A DNA stretch of 64,000 nt, taken from UMGS1601 sp964617585. Lineage in GTDB: Bacteria; Bacillota; Clostridia; Oscillospirales; Ruminococcaceae. The translations under genes and the position numbers were made by a program. The number at the start of each line of letters is the position of its first letter. Position 1 is the first letter of the stretch. Of the stretch, positions 42,353 to 51,022 are shown piece after piece. The notes under the pieces were generated by a model. The model was not told the origin of the DNA. It was given only the letters and a program-made list of their open reading frames with translations, and did not search any database. The stretch lies in assembly GCA_964617585.1 (NCBI GenBank), contig CAZTXS010000002.1:1-64000 (forward strand). Direction: 5' to 3'.

Positions 42353-42383
42353 AAACTCTCAGTTCAAAAAGCACTGAGAGTTT
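42353..42383 (-). terminator. Intrinsic terminator of argS
   Basis: AAACTCTCAGT/ACTGAGAGTTT, an 11-bp perfect stem, with T-run on the minus strand. It extends further by TATGCT/AGCATA. Confidence 0.9.
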
Positions 42384-42389
42384 AGCATA

Positions 42390-44150
42390 CTACATTCTTT
42401 CAACCGTCTTTATGCCTAGAACATCCAGATACTTTGTAAGAAGCTTTCTTACAAGCAGACAAAGAGAAACCCATGAAGACTTCTTCAAAGCGTCTGTTTC
42501 ACCCATGATATGATTATCATGATAAAACGTAGAAAACAAAGAGGCAAGCTTATAAGCGTTATCACATATCACGCTTGGAGCTCTCTCTTCTAAAGCGTGT
42601 TTAAACGCCTCGCCGATTAAAATGATATTAAGCAGAAGCTCACGCTCTATATCCGAATATATACCGCTGAACGATATAGGAGCGTCCTCGTTAAGATTCA
42701 GCTTTCTTAAAATAGAATTGATTCTTGTCACTGTATATATAAGGTATGTTCCCGTTTTACCCTCAAAGGACAAAAACTTATCCATATCGAATATATAGTC
42801 CTTTAAAATATGGTTTGACAAATCGCCGAACTTTATAGCGGCAATCGATACCTTTTGAGCCGCTTCACGTTTTTCCTCGTCAGATTCAAAATTCTCGTCA
42901 GACATTTTTTCATACGCCGCTTTGTTTACGGTATCAAGCAAATCGGAAAGGCGCATAACGCCTCCGTCCCTTGTTTTATAAGGCTTGCCGTCGCTTCCGT
43001 TCATTGTGCCTATGCCCAGGTGAGCGAGCTCTGTACTTTCAGGAACTATACCCGCTTTTTTTGCGCAGCGGAAAACCTGAGTAAAGTGAAGACCCTGTCT
43101 TTTATCTACCACATACCATATTCTATCGGGAGAGAAATCCTTCTGACGCTGAATGATAGTGGCAAGGTCTGTCGTTGCATAAATATTCGAGTTATCAGAT
43201 TTTTTTATTATAACAGGAGGAACCGCCGCCTTATCAGCTTCCTCTTCAACATCAACGACCATAGCCCCGTCGCTTTCATACATTAATCCCTTTTGATTTA
43301 ATATTTCAATAAGCTCGTCAACATATTTGTCTGCGTCGCTCTCACCGTACCATAAGTCAAAATCAACATACAGCTTTGAATAGTTTTCCTTTAAATCACT
43401 GACGGAAATCCTCATTATTTCTTTCCATACGGCTATATAGCCTTTATGTCCGCTCTGAAGCTGAGCTGTGACGGTCCTTGCTTTTTCCTTAAAAGCTTCG
43501 TCCGTCTTGCTCTTTTTGCTTGCAAAAGGATAAATTTCATTAAGCTCGTCAACATCTATAGGAACAACCGTGTCCGTATCAGGGTCAAAATCAGGCGAAA
43601 AACACTTCAGACCGGGTTCCCGTTCGGAAAGCTCTGCTATTACTAAACCTATCTGAAGTCCCCAGTCGCCTAAATGAACGTCTGAAATAACTTTGTTGCC
43701 CATTGAGCTTGCTATTCTCTTTAACGATTCGCCTATTATCGCCGAACGCAGATGTCCTATATGAAGCGGCTTAGCAACGTTAGCTCCGCCGTAGTCAAGA
43801 ATAATGGTTTCAGGCTTTTCTGCCTGCGGAACGCCTGAATTTTTATCCACGGCTATTTCTCTTGCCTTGTTTAAAATAGCTTCATCGGTCAGAGTTATAT
43901 TTATAAAACCCGGCTTGACCGTCTGAACCGATTTGAAAATTTTATTATCACATAACTTTTGAGTAACCTCTTCAGCTATAACAAACGGAGACTTTTTGTA
44001 CTGCTTAGCTCCTGAGAAAGCTCCGTTACATTGAAACTGACACAGGTCAAGTCTGTCGGAAACGGAAACCTCTCCTAGTTTTTCATCATAACCGCACGCT
44101 TTAAACGCTCCGCTTACTATTTCGGATAAGTCGCATATAATGTTTGTCAT
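42390..44150 (-). CDS. argS: Arginyl-tRNA synthetase
   Basis: 586 residues. Class I synthetase with the Arg-specific N-terminal (Add-1) domain, HIGH motif in ANVAKPLHIGHLRSAIIG, the YATTDLA and RDGGVMRLSDLLD (KMSK-region) segments, and the C-terminal anticodon-binding DALR domain (SILRKLNLN...KYLDVLGI). It charges tRNA-Arg. No T-box lies upstream; it is the second gene after a DUF1934 gene (66 bp), the same pair as ywiB-argS of Bacillus. Confidence 0.96.
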   Translation of the reverse strand: MTNIICDLSEIVSGAFKACGYDEKLGEVSVSDRLDLCQFQCNGAFSGAKQYKKSPFVIAEEVTQKLCDNKIFKSVQTVKPGFINITLTDEAILNKAREIAVDKNSGVPQAEKPETIILDYGGANVAKPLHIGHLRSAIIGESLKRIASSMGNKVISDVHLGDWGLQIGLVIAELSEREPGLKCFSPDFDPDTDTVVPIDVDELNEIYPFASKKSKTDEAFKEKARTVTAQLQSGHKGYIAVWKEIMRISVSDLKENYSKLYVDFDLWYGESDADKYVDELIEILNQKGLMYESDGAMVVDVEEEADKAAVPPVIIKKSDNSNIYATTDLATIIQRQKDFSPDRIWYVVDKRQGLHFTQVFRCAKKAGIVPESTELAHLGIGTMNGSDGKPYKTRDGGVMRLSDLLDTVNKAAYEKMSDENFESDEEKREAAQKVSIAAIKFGDLSNHILKDYIFDMDKFLSFEGKTGTYLIYTVTRINSILRKLNLNEDAPISFSGIYSDIERELLLNIILIGEAFKHALEERAPSVICDNAYKLASLFSTFYHDNHIMGETDALKKSSWVSLCLLVRKLLTKYLDVLGIKTVERM

Positions 44151-44215
44151 TTTTTGTTTTTCCTTCCCGAAGTCTGATATCTACAGACAAATATATATTT
44201 CTTTATGATTAACCG

Positions 44216-44650
44216 TCAGCTTGGCTTCACATTAATATTAACTTCATTATCGCTCATGAAGCTTGAATTTACATCTATTACATATTTGAAGAAAAGATCT
44301 CCCCCATCGTCGTTTAAACGGGAAACTATTTCATTCGCAGTCACGCCTATCATAACCGTACCGTAAGGCGTTCCGTAATGGCAGTGATGCTTATTTGCTT
44401 TTTCAATAATAAGCTGACTTTGCGCCGTTCCTGTCCTTTCTATTTCAATCATATTGTTTTCCGTTGCTTTTAAAGTAGTATATGAACCTGCAAAGCCCGT
44501 AGCTTCAGATTCATTATAGGAAATAATATACCCTTTATCGAATTTATTGTATTTTCCTTCGGTTATAATTTCCGTCTTCTCGCTGTTTCTTCCGTCAGAT
44601 TGCTTAGTTGTCAACGTTATCATAACGTCCTTTTCAATCATATTTATCAT
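44216..44650 (-). CDS. DUF1934 (YwiB-type) beta-barrel protein
   Basis: 144 residues, calycin-like beta-barrel pattern typical of DUF1934: IEKDVMITLTTKQ, GKYNKFDKGYIISYNE, HYGTPYGTVMIGV and a final VNINVKPS strand. In Bacillus the family is encoded next to argS, as here; its role is unknown, possibly small-molecule or RNA binding. Two close ATG codons (44650, 44641); GGATGAT favours the second. Confidence 0.82.
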   Translation of the reverse strand: MINMIEKDVMITLTTKQSDGRNSEKTEIITEGKYNKFDKGYIISYNESEATGFAGSYTTLKATENNMIEIERTGTAQSQLIIEKANKHHCHYGTPYGTVMIGVTANEIVSRLNDDGGDLFFKYVIDVNSSFMSDNEVNINVKPS

Positions 44651-44668
44651 CCAGCCTTTAGTTAATTT

Positions 44669-45478
44669 CTATTTTAAAACTGCCTTGCAAATAGTTCCGT
44701 TCACATCGGAACCCAGAATAGTCTTAACGTTTTCGGTAAACAGCTCAACGCTGTCCGTACAATAAAGCTCCAGACTGCCTGTTCCTTTATTATCGCTTAA
44801 CAAATCATTTTCTATTAAAGTGTCTTTTGCATATTCAGCAGCCTCGGCGCTTGCGGAAATAAGTCTTACCTTATCGCCCAGAATTTCCTCAAAAACATCT
44901 TTAAGCAGCGGATAATGAGTACATCCCATTATAAGAGTATCCACCTGCTCGTCTTTCATTATCTGAAGATACTCTTGAGCTATTATTTTTGAAACCTCGC
45001 TGTTTTCACCTGTATATCCGTTTTCAACCAACGGAACAAACATAGGACACGCCTTGCCTATCAGCTTTGCTTCGGGAATTATCTCCCTTATAGCCTTTCC
45101 GTATCCGCCCGTCTTTATTGAAGCGCTTGTAGCTATAACGCCTATTTTCTTATTATCTGTTGCGGCGCACGCAGCCCTGACCGCAGGATATAACACGCCT
45201 GTCGACAGCTCGTTTTCCTGAAAAATCGGATATGTCATCATAACCGAAGAAACCGTTCCGCAGGCAACTATCACCATCTTAACGTTATGCTTCCTGAGAA
45301 AAGCAATATCCTGCTTTGCATATTCAAAAACCGTTTCCTTGCTCCTTGTTCCGTAAGGTACTCTTGCTGTGTCGCCCAGATATATTATATTTTCATGCGG
45401 AAGAATCCTCTGAAGCTCTGAAACGCAGGTAAGTCCCCCTACCCCCGAATCAAAAACGCCTATTGAGTTATTGTTCAT
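44669..45478 (-). CDS. murI: Glutamate racemase
   Basis: 269 residues. It makes D-glutamate for peptidoglycan. The two catalytic cysteines are in VIVACGTVSS and GCTHYPLL; the first motif has G where the textbook form has N (ACNTA), a variant seen in some clostridia. DSGVGGLT and YLGDTARVPYG substrate-binding motifs are intact. Start codon directly abuts the ddl stop, so translation is coupled. Confidence 0.94.
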   Translation of the reverse strand: MNNNSIGVFDSGVGGLTCVSELQRILPHENIIYLGDTARVPYGTRSKETVFEYAKQDIAFLRKHNVKMVIVACGTVSSVMMTYPIFQENELSTGVLYPAVRAACAATDNKKIGVIATSASIKTGGYGKAIREIIPEAKLIGKACPMFVPLVENGYTGENSEVSKIIAQEYLQIMKDEQVDTLIMGCTHYPLLKDVFEEILGDKVRLISASAEAAEYAKDTLIENDLLSDNKGTGSLELYCTDSVELFTENVKTILGSDVNGTICKAVLK

Positions 45479-46546
45479 TTATCTCTGTACCTCGAATGCT
45501 AAAGTTATCAGTCTGTGAATCTGCTCTGAGGGAGAAAGTCCCTCATACTCCATAAGCTTTGGATACATACTTATAGCAGTATGACCCGGAAGCGTATTAA
45601 TCTCATTTAAGATTATCCCGCCGTCGTCGGTAACAAAAAAGTCGATTCTTGCAAGCCCCGTACAACCCATTGCAGAATAAGCCTTTAGAGCAATCTGCCT
45701 GATTTTGAAAATTATATCCTCGCTTATCCTTCCCGGAATGTATGTATGAGAATCATCATTATGATATTTCCCCTCGTAGTCATAAAACTCGTTTGCAGAA
45801 TCAATCTCGCCCACAGTTGACGCTATTGCTCCGCAGTTTCCCATAACGGCACATTCACATTCCTTTCCCGAAATCCCCGTTTCAACGACGACCTTCTTGT
45901 CATGTGCAAAAGCTTTCTTTATGCCGTTTATAAGCTCGTCTAAATTGTTAACCTTTGAAACTCCTACCGAAGAACCGCAGTTTGCAGGCTTGACAAACAT
46001 AGGATAGCCGAGCTTTTTCTCCATCTCTTCGGCGATGCCGCTTATTCTCTCTATATCGTATCTGTTTATAGACATCCAGTCTGCGGTTTTTATACCGTTA
46101 GCCTGAAGAATTATATGAGTGACCTCTTTATCCATACAGTTTGCAGAAGAAATACAGTCGCATCCTACATAAGGAATTTTCGACAGCGCAAAAAGCCCCT
46201 GAATCGTTCCGTCCTCTCCGTTTTTACCGTGAAGCACAGGAAAAATCACATCTACCTTAACAGGCTGAACCTGACCGTCGTTAAGTATTGCAATAAAGCC
46301 CTTATGCAGCGGATCGGGCGAAAGTATGCAGGAAACATTGTCGCTGTCCTGCTCCCAGGTTCCGTCGCATATTTTAGAGGTATCGCCGATATATAAAAGC
46401 CAGCGTCCCTTTTTCGTAATGCCTATGCAGACAACGTCATACCTATCTCTTGGTATATTATTTATAATATTTGTCGCAGAAAGAAGCGAAATTTCATGCT
46501 CGTTCGACGCACCGCCGAAAATAACGGCAACTCTTATCTTAGCCAT
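45479..46546 (-). CDS. ddl: D-alanine-D-alanine ligase
   Basis: 355 residues, ATP-grasp fold. It joins two D-Ala for the peptidoglycan stem. Visible: VIFGGASNEHEISLLSA (residues 7-23), HGKNGEDGTIQG, KPANCGSSVGVSKV, GCTGLARIDFF and LNEINTLPGHT. Forms a ddl-murI cell-wall operon. The omega-loop residue selecting D-Ala versus D-Lac cannot be judged safely by eye. Ribosome-binding site AGGAGGAAT. Confidence 0.95.
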   Translation of the reverse strand: MAKIRVAVIFGGASNEHEISLLSATNIINNIPRDRYDVVCIGITKKGRWLLYIGDTSKICDGTWEQDSDNVSCILSPDPLHKGFIAILNDGQVQPVKVDVIFPVLHGKNGEDGTIQGLFALSKIPYVGCDCISSANCMDKEVTHIILQANGIKTADWMSINRYDIERISGIAEEMEKKLGYPMFVKPANCGSSVGVSKVNNLDELINGIKKAFAHDKKVVVETGISGKECECAVMGNCGAIASTVGEIDSANEFYDYEGKYHNDDSHTYIPGRISEDIIFKIRQIALKAYSAMGCTGLARIDFFVTDDGGIILNEINTLPGHTAISMYPKLMEYEGLSPSEQIHRLITLAFEVQR

Positions 46547-46597
46547 ACTATTCCTCCTATGTAATACTTAGGTTCTATAATGGGCAGCGCCCCGTCA

Positions 46598-46622
46598 TTT
46601 AATAAGGGCTTGCCCGTCATTA
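46598..46622 (+). repeat. End fragment of the dispersed repeat
   Basis: TTAATAAGGGCTTGCCCGTCATTATA, only the 5' end of the element followed by ATA. A second diverged fragment (GGGCAGCGCCCCGTCATT) lies just before it, so two ends sit in tandem. Confidence 0.75.
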
Positions 46623-47107
46623 TATATAAAGTATATTTCGTTTTCATAAATTTAAAACCGACGCAGACCCAATAATAAATCGTTTTTATTATACGATTAT
46701 GTAAAATTCACTGACTGTCGATAATTAAAAATATTATAACATATATTAATGTCCTTTGCAATAGCGAAAGCTTATCAGACAACCTGTTATAAAAACTATT
46801 TCGAGATTTAAAAAAGCTTCTGAAATTTTGCTGAATCACCATATATTGTAGTTGTTTTTAATAATATGCTCAACATTTATGTATAACTAAGAAAATTAAA
46901 TGAATGTTTACAATTTGGATATTAATCAGATTTTCACAATGAAACGTTCATATTTTCTTTATGGCATAAGTATTTTATTATATATTTTGCACAAAATAAT
47001 ATTACTGTTTTTATAAAAATCATACTACTTTTAAAATTTATTGAATTTTCCGGTTTATTTATGAAATCATAAGCGATTAATTATTTTTTTCGGCTTATTT
47101 TTACCTC
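46623..47107. other. Long AT-rich gene-free region upstream of the PFL locus
   Basis: About 490 bp with no supported gene, RNA or palindrome cluster. It separates divergent ddl and pflB and may hold distal control sites for PFL, but none can be pointed out with confidence. Confidence 0.5.
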
Positions 47108-47136
47108 TTGCAATTTTTTTAGTTTTTATCTATAAT
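47108..47136 (+). promoter_or_regulatory. Sigma-A promoter of the PFL operon
   Basis: TTGCAA (47108-47113), 17-base spacer, TATAAT (47131-47136). It leaves a leader of about 220 bases before the pflB ATG. Confidence 0.7.
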
Positions 47137-47364
47137 AACTATTGGTGACATTTCAGGACGCCTTGAAACACAACATATTGTATTTGGATATTTTTTTTAC
47201 AAATGTTGTTGAAAGTATTTCACTATAAATTTTCACACATTAAAACTTAAATTTATGCTCAAATTAATAAAGACCTCCGTATGCATTTCATACGTTTTGC
47301 TCACAAACGGATTCCCAAAAAGTTTGTGAAGTTAAAGCTTTTTTTGGGAGAAAGAGATAAGAAT

Positions 47365-49446
47365 ATGAAAGCAATGAAATTTGAAGAATGGAACGGATTT
47401 AACCGGGGAATTTGGGAAAAAGAAATAAACGTCCGTGATTTTATTCAAAAAAATTATGAGCCGTATGATGGTGACGATGAGTTTCTTCAAGGTCCTACGC
47501 CCGCTACCAAAGAGCTTTGGGAACAGGTTATGGATTTGTCTAAAAAGGAGCTTGACGCAGGCGGCGTTCTTGACATGGACACAAAGATTATTTCTACTAT
47601 AACTTCTCACGGACCCGGTTATCTTGATAAGGATAAGGAAACCATTGTTGGTCTTCAGACTGATAAACCGTTTAAAAGAGCCTTACAGCCTAACGGCGGA
47701 ATTCGTATGGCGATGAAAGCCTGCTCTGACAACGGATACGAGGTTGACAAAGAGGTATGCGAATTCTATACAAAGCATAGAAAAACGCACAATCAGGGCG
47801 TTTTCGACGCATACACTCCCGAAATGAGAGCCTGCCGTTCAAGCCATATTATCACCGGTCTGCCCGACGCATACGGCAGAGGCAGAATCATCGGCGACTA
47901 CAGAAGAGTTGCCTTATACGGTGTAAACAGACTTATCGAGGATAAGCAGCATCAAAAGGATTCAACCAGAATAACAATGTATTCCGACGTTATCAGAGAA
48001 CGTGAAGAGCTTTCCGAACAGATAAGAGCCTTGAGCGAGCTTATTGAGCTCGGAAAAATCTACGGTTTTGATATTACAAGACCTGCTAAGAACGTTAAGG
48101 AAGCTATTCAGTGGACTTATTTCGCTTATCTTGCCGCTGTTAAAGAGCAAAACGGAGCTGCAATGTCACTTGGAAGAACCTCAACTTTCCTCGACGTATA
48201 TGCGCAGCGTGATCTTAAAAACGGCATTTTCACAGAAGAGCAAATTCAGGAATTTGTCGATCACTTCATTATGAAGCTTAGACTTGTGAAGTTTGCAAGA
48301 ACTCCTGAATATAACGAGCTTTTTTCAGGAGATCCGACATGGGTAACCGAGTCTATCGCAGGAATAGGCGTTGACGGACGTCACATGGTTACTAAGATGT
48401 CTTACAGATATCTTCACACTCTGGAGAATTTGGGTACTGCTCCTGAACCTAACCTGACCGTTCTCTGGTCAACCAAGTTGCCTACCAACTTCAAGAGATT
48501 CTGTGCAAAGACTTCTATAGAATCCTCGTCGATACAATATGAAAACGACGACCTTATGAGAGTTACTCACGGCGACGACTATGCAATAGCCTGCTGCGTA
48601 TCGTCAATGAGAATCGGTAAGGAAATGCAATTTTTCGGCGCAAGAGCCAATCTTGCAAAATGCCTGCTCTACGCTATAAACGGCGGCGTAGATGAAATTT
48701 CAATGAAGCAGGTCGGTCCTAAGTACAGACCGATAACCTCAGAATATCTTGATTATGACGAGGTTATGGATAAGTTTAAGGACATGATGAAATGGCTGGC
48801 TTCAGTTTATGTGAACGCTTTGAACATCATTCACTATATGCATGATAAATACTGCTATGAAAGAATTCAGATGGCTCTGCATGATAAAAAGGTAACCAGA
48901 TGGTTCGCAACGGGAATCGCAGGTCTGTCAGTTGTAGCTGATTCGCTTTCCGCTATTAAATACGCTAAGGTAAAGCCTATCCGAAACGAAAAAGGAATTG
49001 CAATAGATTACGAGGTCGAGGGCGATTTCCCCAAATACGGCAACGACGACGATCGCGTCGACGAAATCGCAAACGATATAGTTCATGTATTTATGAACTA
49101 TATTAAAGGAAACCACACCTACAGAGGAGGAATTCCTACAACGTCAATTCTCACAATTACGTCTAATGTAGTTTACGGGCAAAACACAGGCTCGACTCCT
49201 GACGGCAGAAAGGGAGGAGAAGCGTTCGCTCCCGGGGCTAACCCGATGCACAACCGTGACAAGAACGGCGCTATAGCGTCATTGAAATCTGTTTCTAAGC
49301 TTCCTTTTAAAGACGCTCAGGACGGAATTTCAAACACTTTCTCAATTATACCTGAATCACTCGGAAAGGACGATAAAATATTTGTGGGAGATATTGACGT
49401 CGATTTAGAGCTTTCAGAAACTGATACTTTTAATGATGAATTTTAA
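47365..49446 (+). CDS. pflB: Pyruvate formate-lyase catalytic core, lacking the glycyl-radical domain
   Basis: 693 residues from MKAMKFEEWN; the 28-codon extension to 47281 is rejected (no ribosome-binding site, not family-like). PFL cleaves pyruvate plus CoA to acetyl-CoA and formate. The catalytic pair C410-C411 in DYAIACCVSSMRIG is intact, as are TITSHGPGYLDKD and QNTGSTPDGRKGGEAF. The protein stops at SIIPESLGKDD plus about 24 residues, exactly where other PFLs continue into the about 65-residue radical domain with RVSGYAV. That domain is encoded separately at 49722. Several stops follow in all frames, so a simple frameshift does not explain it. Confidence 0.92.
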   Translation: MKAMKFEEWNGFNRGIWEKEINVRDFIQKNYEPYDGDDEFLQGPTPATKELWEQVMDLSKKELDAGGVLDMDTKIISTITSHGPGYLDKDKETIVGLQTDKPFKRALQPNGGIRMAMKACSDNGYEVDKEVCEFYTKHRKTHNQGVFDAYTPEMRACRSSHIITGLPDAYGRGRIIGDYRRVALYGVNRLIEDKQHQKDSTRITMYSDVIREREELSEQIRALSELIELGKIYGFDITRPAKNVKEAIQWTYFAYLAAVKEQNGAAMSLGRTSTFLDVYAQRDLKNGIFTEEQIQEFVDHFIMKLRLVKFARTPEYNELFSGDPTWVTESIAGIGVDGRHMVTKMSYRYLHTLENLGTAPEPNLTVLWSTKLPTNFKRFCAKTSIESSSIQYENDDLMRVTHGDDYAIACCVSSMRIGKEMQFFGARANLAKCLLYAINGGVDEISMKQVGPKYRPITSEYLDYDEVMDKFKDMMKWLASVYVNALNIIHYMHDKYCYERIQMALHDKKVTRWFATGIAGLSVVADSLSAIKYAKVKPIRNEKGIAIDYEVEGDFPKYGNDDDRVDEIANDIVHVFMNYIKGNHTYRGGIPTTSILTITSNVVYGQNTGSTPDGRKGGEAFAPGANPMHNRDKNGAIASLKSVSKLPFKDAQDGISNTFSIIPESLGKDDKIFVGDIDVDLELSETDTFNDEF

Positions 49447-49473
49447 TTAGTATTTAAGGTCGGTGAAATTGAT

Positions 49474-49719
49474 ATGAAAAATTCTGATCAAAGAATAGAC
49501 GATATAGTTGATATGCTCGACAGCTTTATGGAAAAAAACGGCGGGCATATGAATATTAAAATAAACGAAAGCAAAAAGTCGGATGAAACGAATTTCAAAA
49601 AGATTTCCGTTTCTAAATCACTTGACTGCATGGAGGGAACCGCCTGCAGCGTTCCTACCCTGTTTGAAGGTATGGACGATCCCTACTATGAGGAAAAAAA
49701 TAAAAATTCGGAGGTATGA
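49474..49719 (+). CDS. Degenerate glycyl-radical-domain-like small protein
   Basis: 81 residues. Residues 8-30 (IDDIVDMLDSFMEKNGGHMN) match the start of the separate radical domain downstream (IDNLVSVLDGYAEEGGHHLN), so it is a diverged relative. It lacks RVSGYAV and its radical glycine. The second half is novel, with two cysteines (DCMEGTACS) and an acidic end. AAGGTCGGTGA precedes the ATG, and it lies 27 bp after pflB. Its stop overlaps the possible ATG at 49716 of the next gene. It could be a PFL accessory subunit; function unproven. Confidence 0.6.
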   Translation: MKNSDQRIDDIVDMLDSFMEKNGGHMNIKINESKKSDETNFKKISVSKSLDCMEGTACSVPTLFEGMDDPYYEEKNKNSEV

Positions 49720-49721
49720 TT

Positions 49722-49973
49722 ATGTCAAAAGTAAATGCAAATGAAGAACAAATAGATAACCTTGTTTCAGTTTTAGACGGTTATGCTGAAGAGGGCGGAC
49801 ATCATCTTAATATTAATGTTTTGTCCCGCGAAACTCTTCTGGATGCGCAAAAGCATCCGGAAAAATATCCGCAGCTCACCATTCGTGTTTCGGGCTACGC
49901 CGTAAACTTTGTTAAGCTTACAAAGGCTCAGCAGGACGAGGTTATTTCAAGAACGTTCCACGAAAATCTTTAA
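49722..49973 (+). CDS. Separate glycyl-radical domain/subunit of pyruvate formate-lyase
   Basis: 83 residues from the ATG at 49722, with GGAGG 7 bases upstream. It corresponds to the whole C-terminal domain of ordinary PFL: NLVSVLDGYAEEGGHHLN, NVLSRETLLDA, HPEKYPQLTIRVSGYAVNF, then QQDEVISRTFHENL. Gly58 is the residue that carries the radical. GrcA/YfiD proteins are larger spare parts that rescue oxygen-damaged PFL; here the core enzyme itself lacks the domain, so this gene must supply it for activity. Cotranscribed with the core and followed by the activase. Confidence 0.9.
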   Translation: MSKVNANEEQIDNLVSVLDGYAEEGGHHLNINVLSRETLLDAQKHPEKYPQLTIRVSGYAVNFVKLTKAQQDEVISRTFHENL

Positions 49974-49974
49974 A

Positions 49975-50071
49975 TTCAATCGTCATTCAACGTGGCAAGG
50001 GTCGGCAATGCCGATCGGGTAACGAAACCAGCCGTCTATAGAGGCTGGGGGAACATCTTGCCTAAGTTATA
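49975..50071 (+). repeat. Dispersed structured repeat, short copy 9 inside the PFL operon
   Basis: TTCAATCGTCATTCAACG ... CTTGCCTAAGTTATA. It lacks AAGGGCTTGCC at the 5' end and the complete second hairpin. The first hairpin is GGTCGGCAATGCCGA and the third CCAGCCGTCTATAGAGGCTGG with compensatory-looking changes (CCAGCC/GGCTGG instead of CCCGCC/GGCGGG). Confidence 0.88.
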
Positions 50072-50100
50072 AGAACCAAAGGAAAAACCTTTGGTTCTTA
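50070..50100 (+). promoter_or_regulatory. Long perfect hairpin ahead of pflA
   Basis: TAAGAACCAAAGG-AAAAA-CCTTTGGTTCTTA, a 13-bp perfect stem with no T-run after it. It sits between the radical-subunit gene and the activase and could act as an mRNA-processing or attenuation element tuning activase level. Confidence 0.6.
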
Positions 50101-50129
50101 TGCTAATATGCTTTGAAAGGAAAGTTAAA

Positions 50130-50879
50130 ATGCTGGGTTCAATTCACTCGATTGAAAGCTTCGGAACAGTTGACGGACCGGGCGTTAGAATGGTGGTCTT
50201 TATGAAGGGCTGCCCTATGAGATGCCAATACTGCCACAATCCCGACACATGGGATTTAAACGGCGGAACAAAAATGAGCGTTGAGGAAATTTTAAAAAAA
50301 TACAACTCCAAAAAGAGCTTTTACAGAGGCGGAGGAATTACCGTCAGCGGAGGCGAGCCGCTTTTGCAGATGGATTTTGTAACCGAGCTTCTGAAATCCG
50401 CCAAAGAACAGGGAATCCACACCTGCGTTGATACGTCGGGAATTCTGTTTGATAAAAGCAATCAAGAAAAGCTTAAAAAGTTCGATGAGCTTATAAAATA
50501 TACCGATTTGTTTTTGCTTGACATCAAACACATCAACGATGAAGAGCATAAAAAGCTTACAGGTCACTCTAACAAAAACATACTCGACTTTACAAAATAC
50601 CTGGAAGAAAAAAATGTTCCCATTTGCATAAGGCACGTTGTTGTTCCGGGCATAACCTTTGACAAAGACTATTTATTTGAACTGGGCAAATATATCGGAA
50701 CTCTCAAAAACCTAAAATCTATAGACGTTCTCGCATACCATGACATGGGCAAAAATAAATATAAGGAGCTTGGAATAGATTATCCGTTAAAGGATACTCC
50801 TTCTCTTTCAAAAGAGGACGCTTTAAAAGCTAAAAGGGTAATACTTCGTGGCATAAAGCAAACAAGAAATGTAACGTAA
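50130..50879 (+). CDS. pflA: Pyruvate formate-lyase activating enzyme (radical SAM)
   Basis: 249 residues from MLGSIHSIESFG; GAAAGGAAAG lies 6 bases upstream, so the 13-codon extension is rejected. The [4Fe-4S] motif C-PMR-C-QY-C follows FMKG, and SGGEPLLQ (GGE motif) and VRHVVVPGITFD are present. It uses SAM to put the radical on the PFL glycine. Its partner glycine is on the separate 83-residue protein upstream, so it must act on that protein alone or in complex with the core. Confidence 0.94.
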   Translation: MLGSIHSIESFGTVDGPGVRMVVFMKGCPMRCQYCHNPDTWDLNGGTKMSVEEILKKYNSKKSFYRGGGITVSGGEPLLQMDFVTELLKSAKEQGIHTCVDTSGILFDKSNQEKLKKFDELIKYTDLFLLDIKHINDEEHKKLTGHSNKNILDFTKYLEEKNVPICIRHVVVPGITFDKDYLFELGKYIGTLKNLKSIDVLAYHDMGKNKYKELGIDYPLKDTPSLSKEDALKAKRVILRGIKQTRNVT

Positions 50880-50921
50880 CATTTTTCCGCCGCATATTTA
50901 TATTTTGTTTTTTATCAAAAA

Positions 50922-50948
50922 TTCAATAAGGGCTTACCGGTCATTATA
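50922..50948 (+). repeat. End fragment of the dispersed repeat
   Basis: TTCAATAAGGGCTTACCGGTCATTATA; two changes from the 5' end consensus, then ATA. Lies 42 bp after pflA. Confidence 0.75.
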
Positions 50949-50991
50949 TTCGCCGCCCTTCAAAATAATATTAATAAGTTTCATCGAAAAC

Positions 50992-51022
50992 AAAAAGGCT
51001 GTTCAAAATGAACGGCCTTTTT
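50992..51022. terminator. Bidirectional intrinsic terminator between pflA and hydF
   Basis: AAAAAGGC(T)GTTCA pairs with TGAAC(G)GCCTTTTT around a short loop; A- and T-runs on both sides suit both strands. It abuts the hydF stop. Confidence 0.85.

Noticed and set aside
44151..44215. T-box or riboswitch ahead of argS
   Set aside because: Only 65 bp separate it from the DUF1934 gene; no T-box consensus or terminator is present.
47365..49973. Sequencing frameshift as the cause of the split PFL
   Set aside because: Core and radical subunit are separated by 275 bp holding another ORF, several stops and separate ribosome-binding sites; one or two indels cannot rejoin them.
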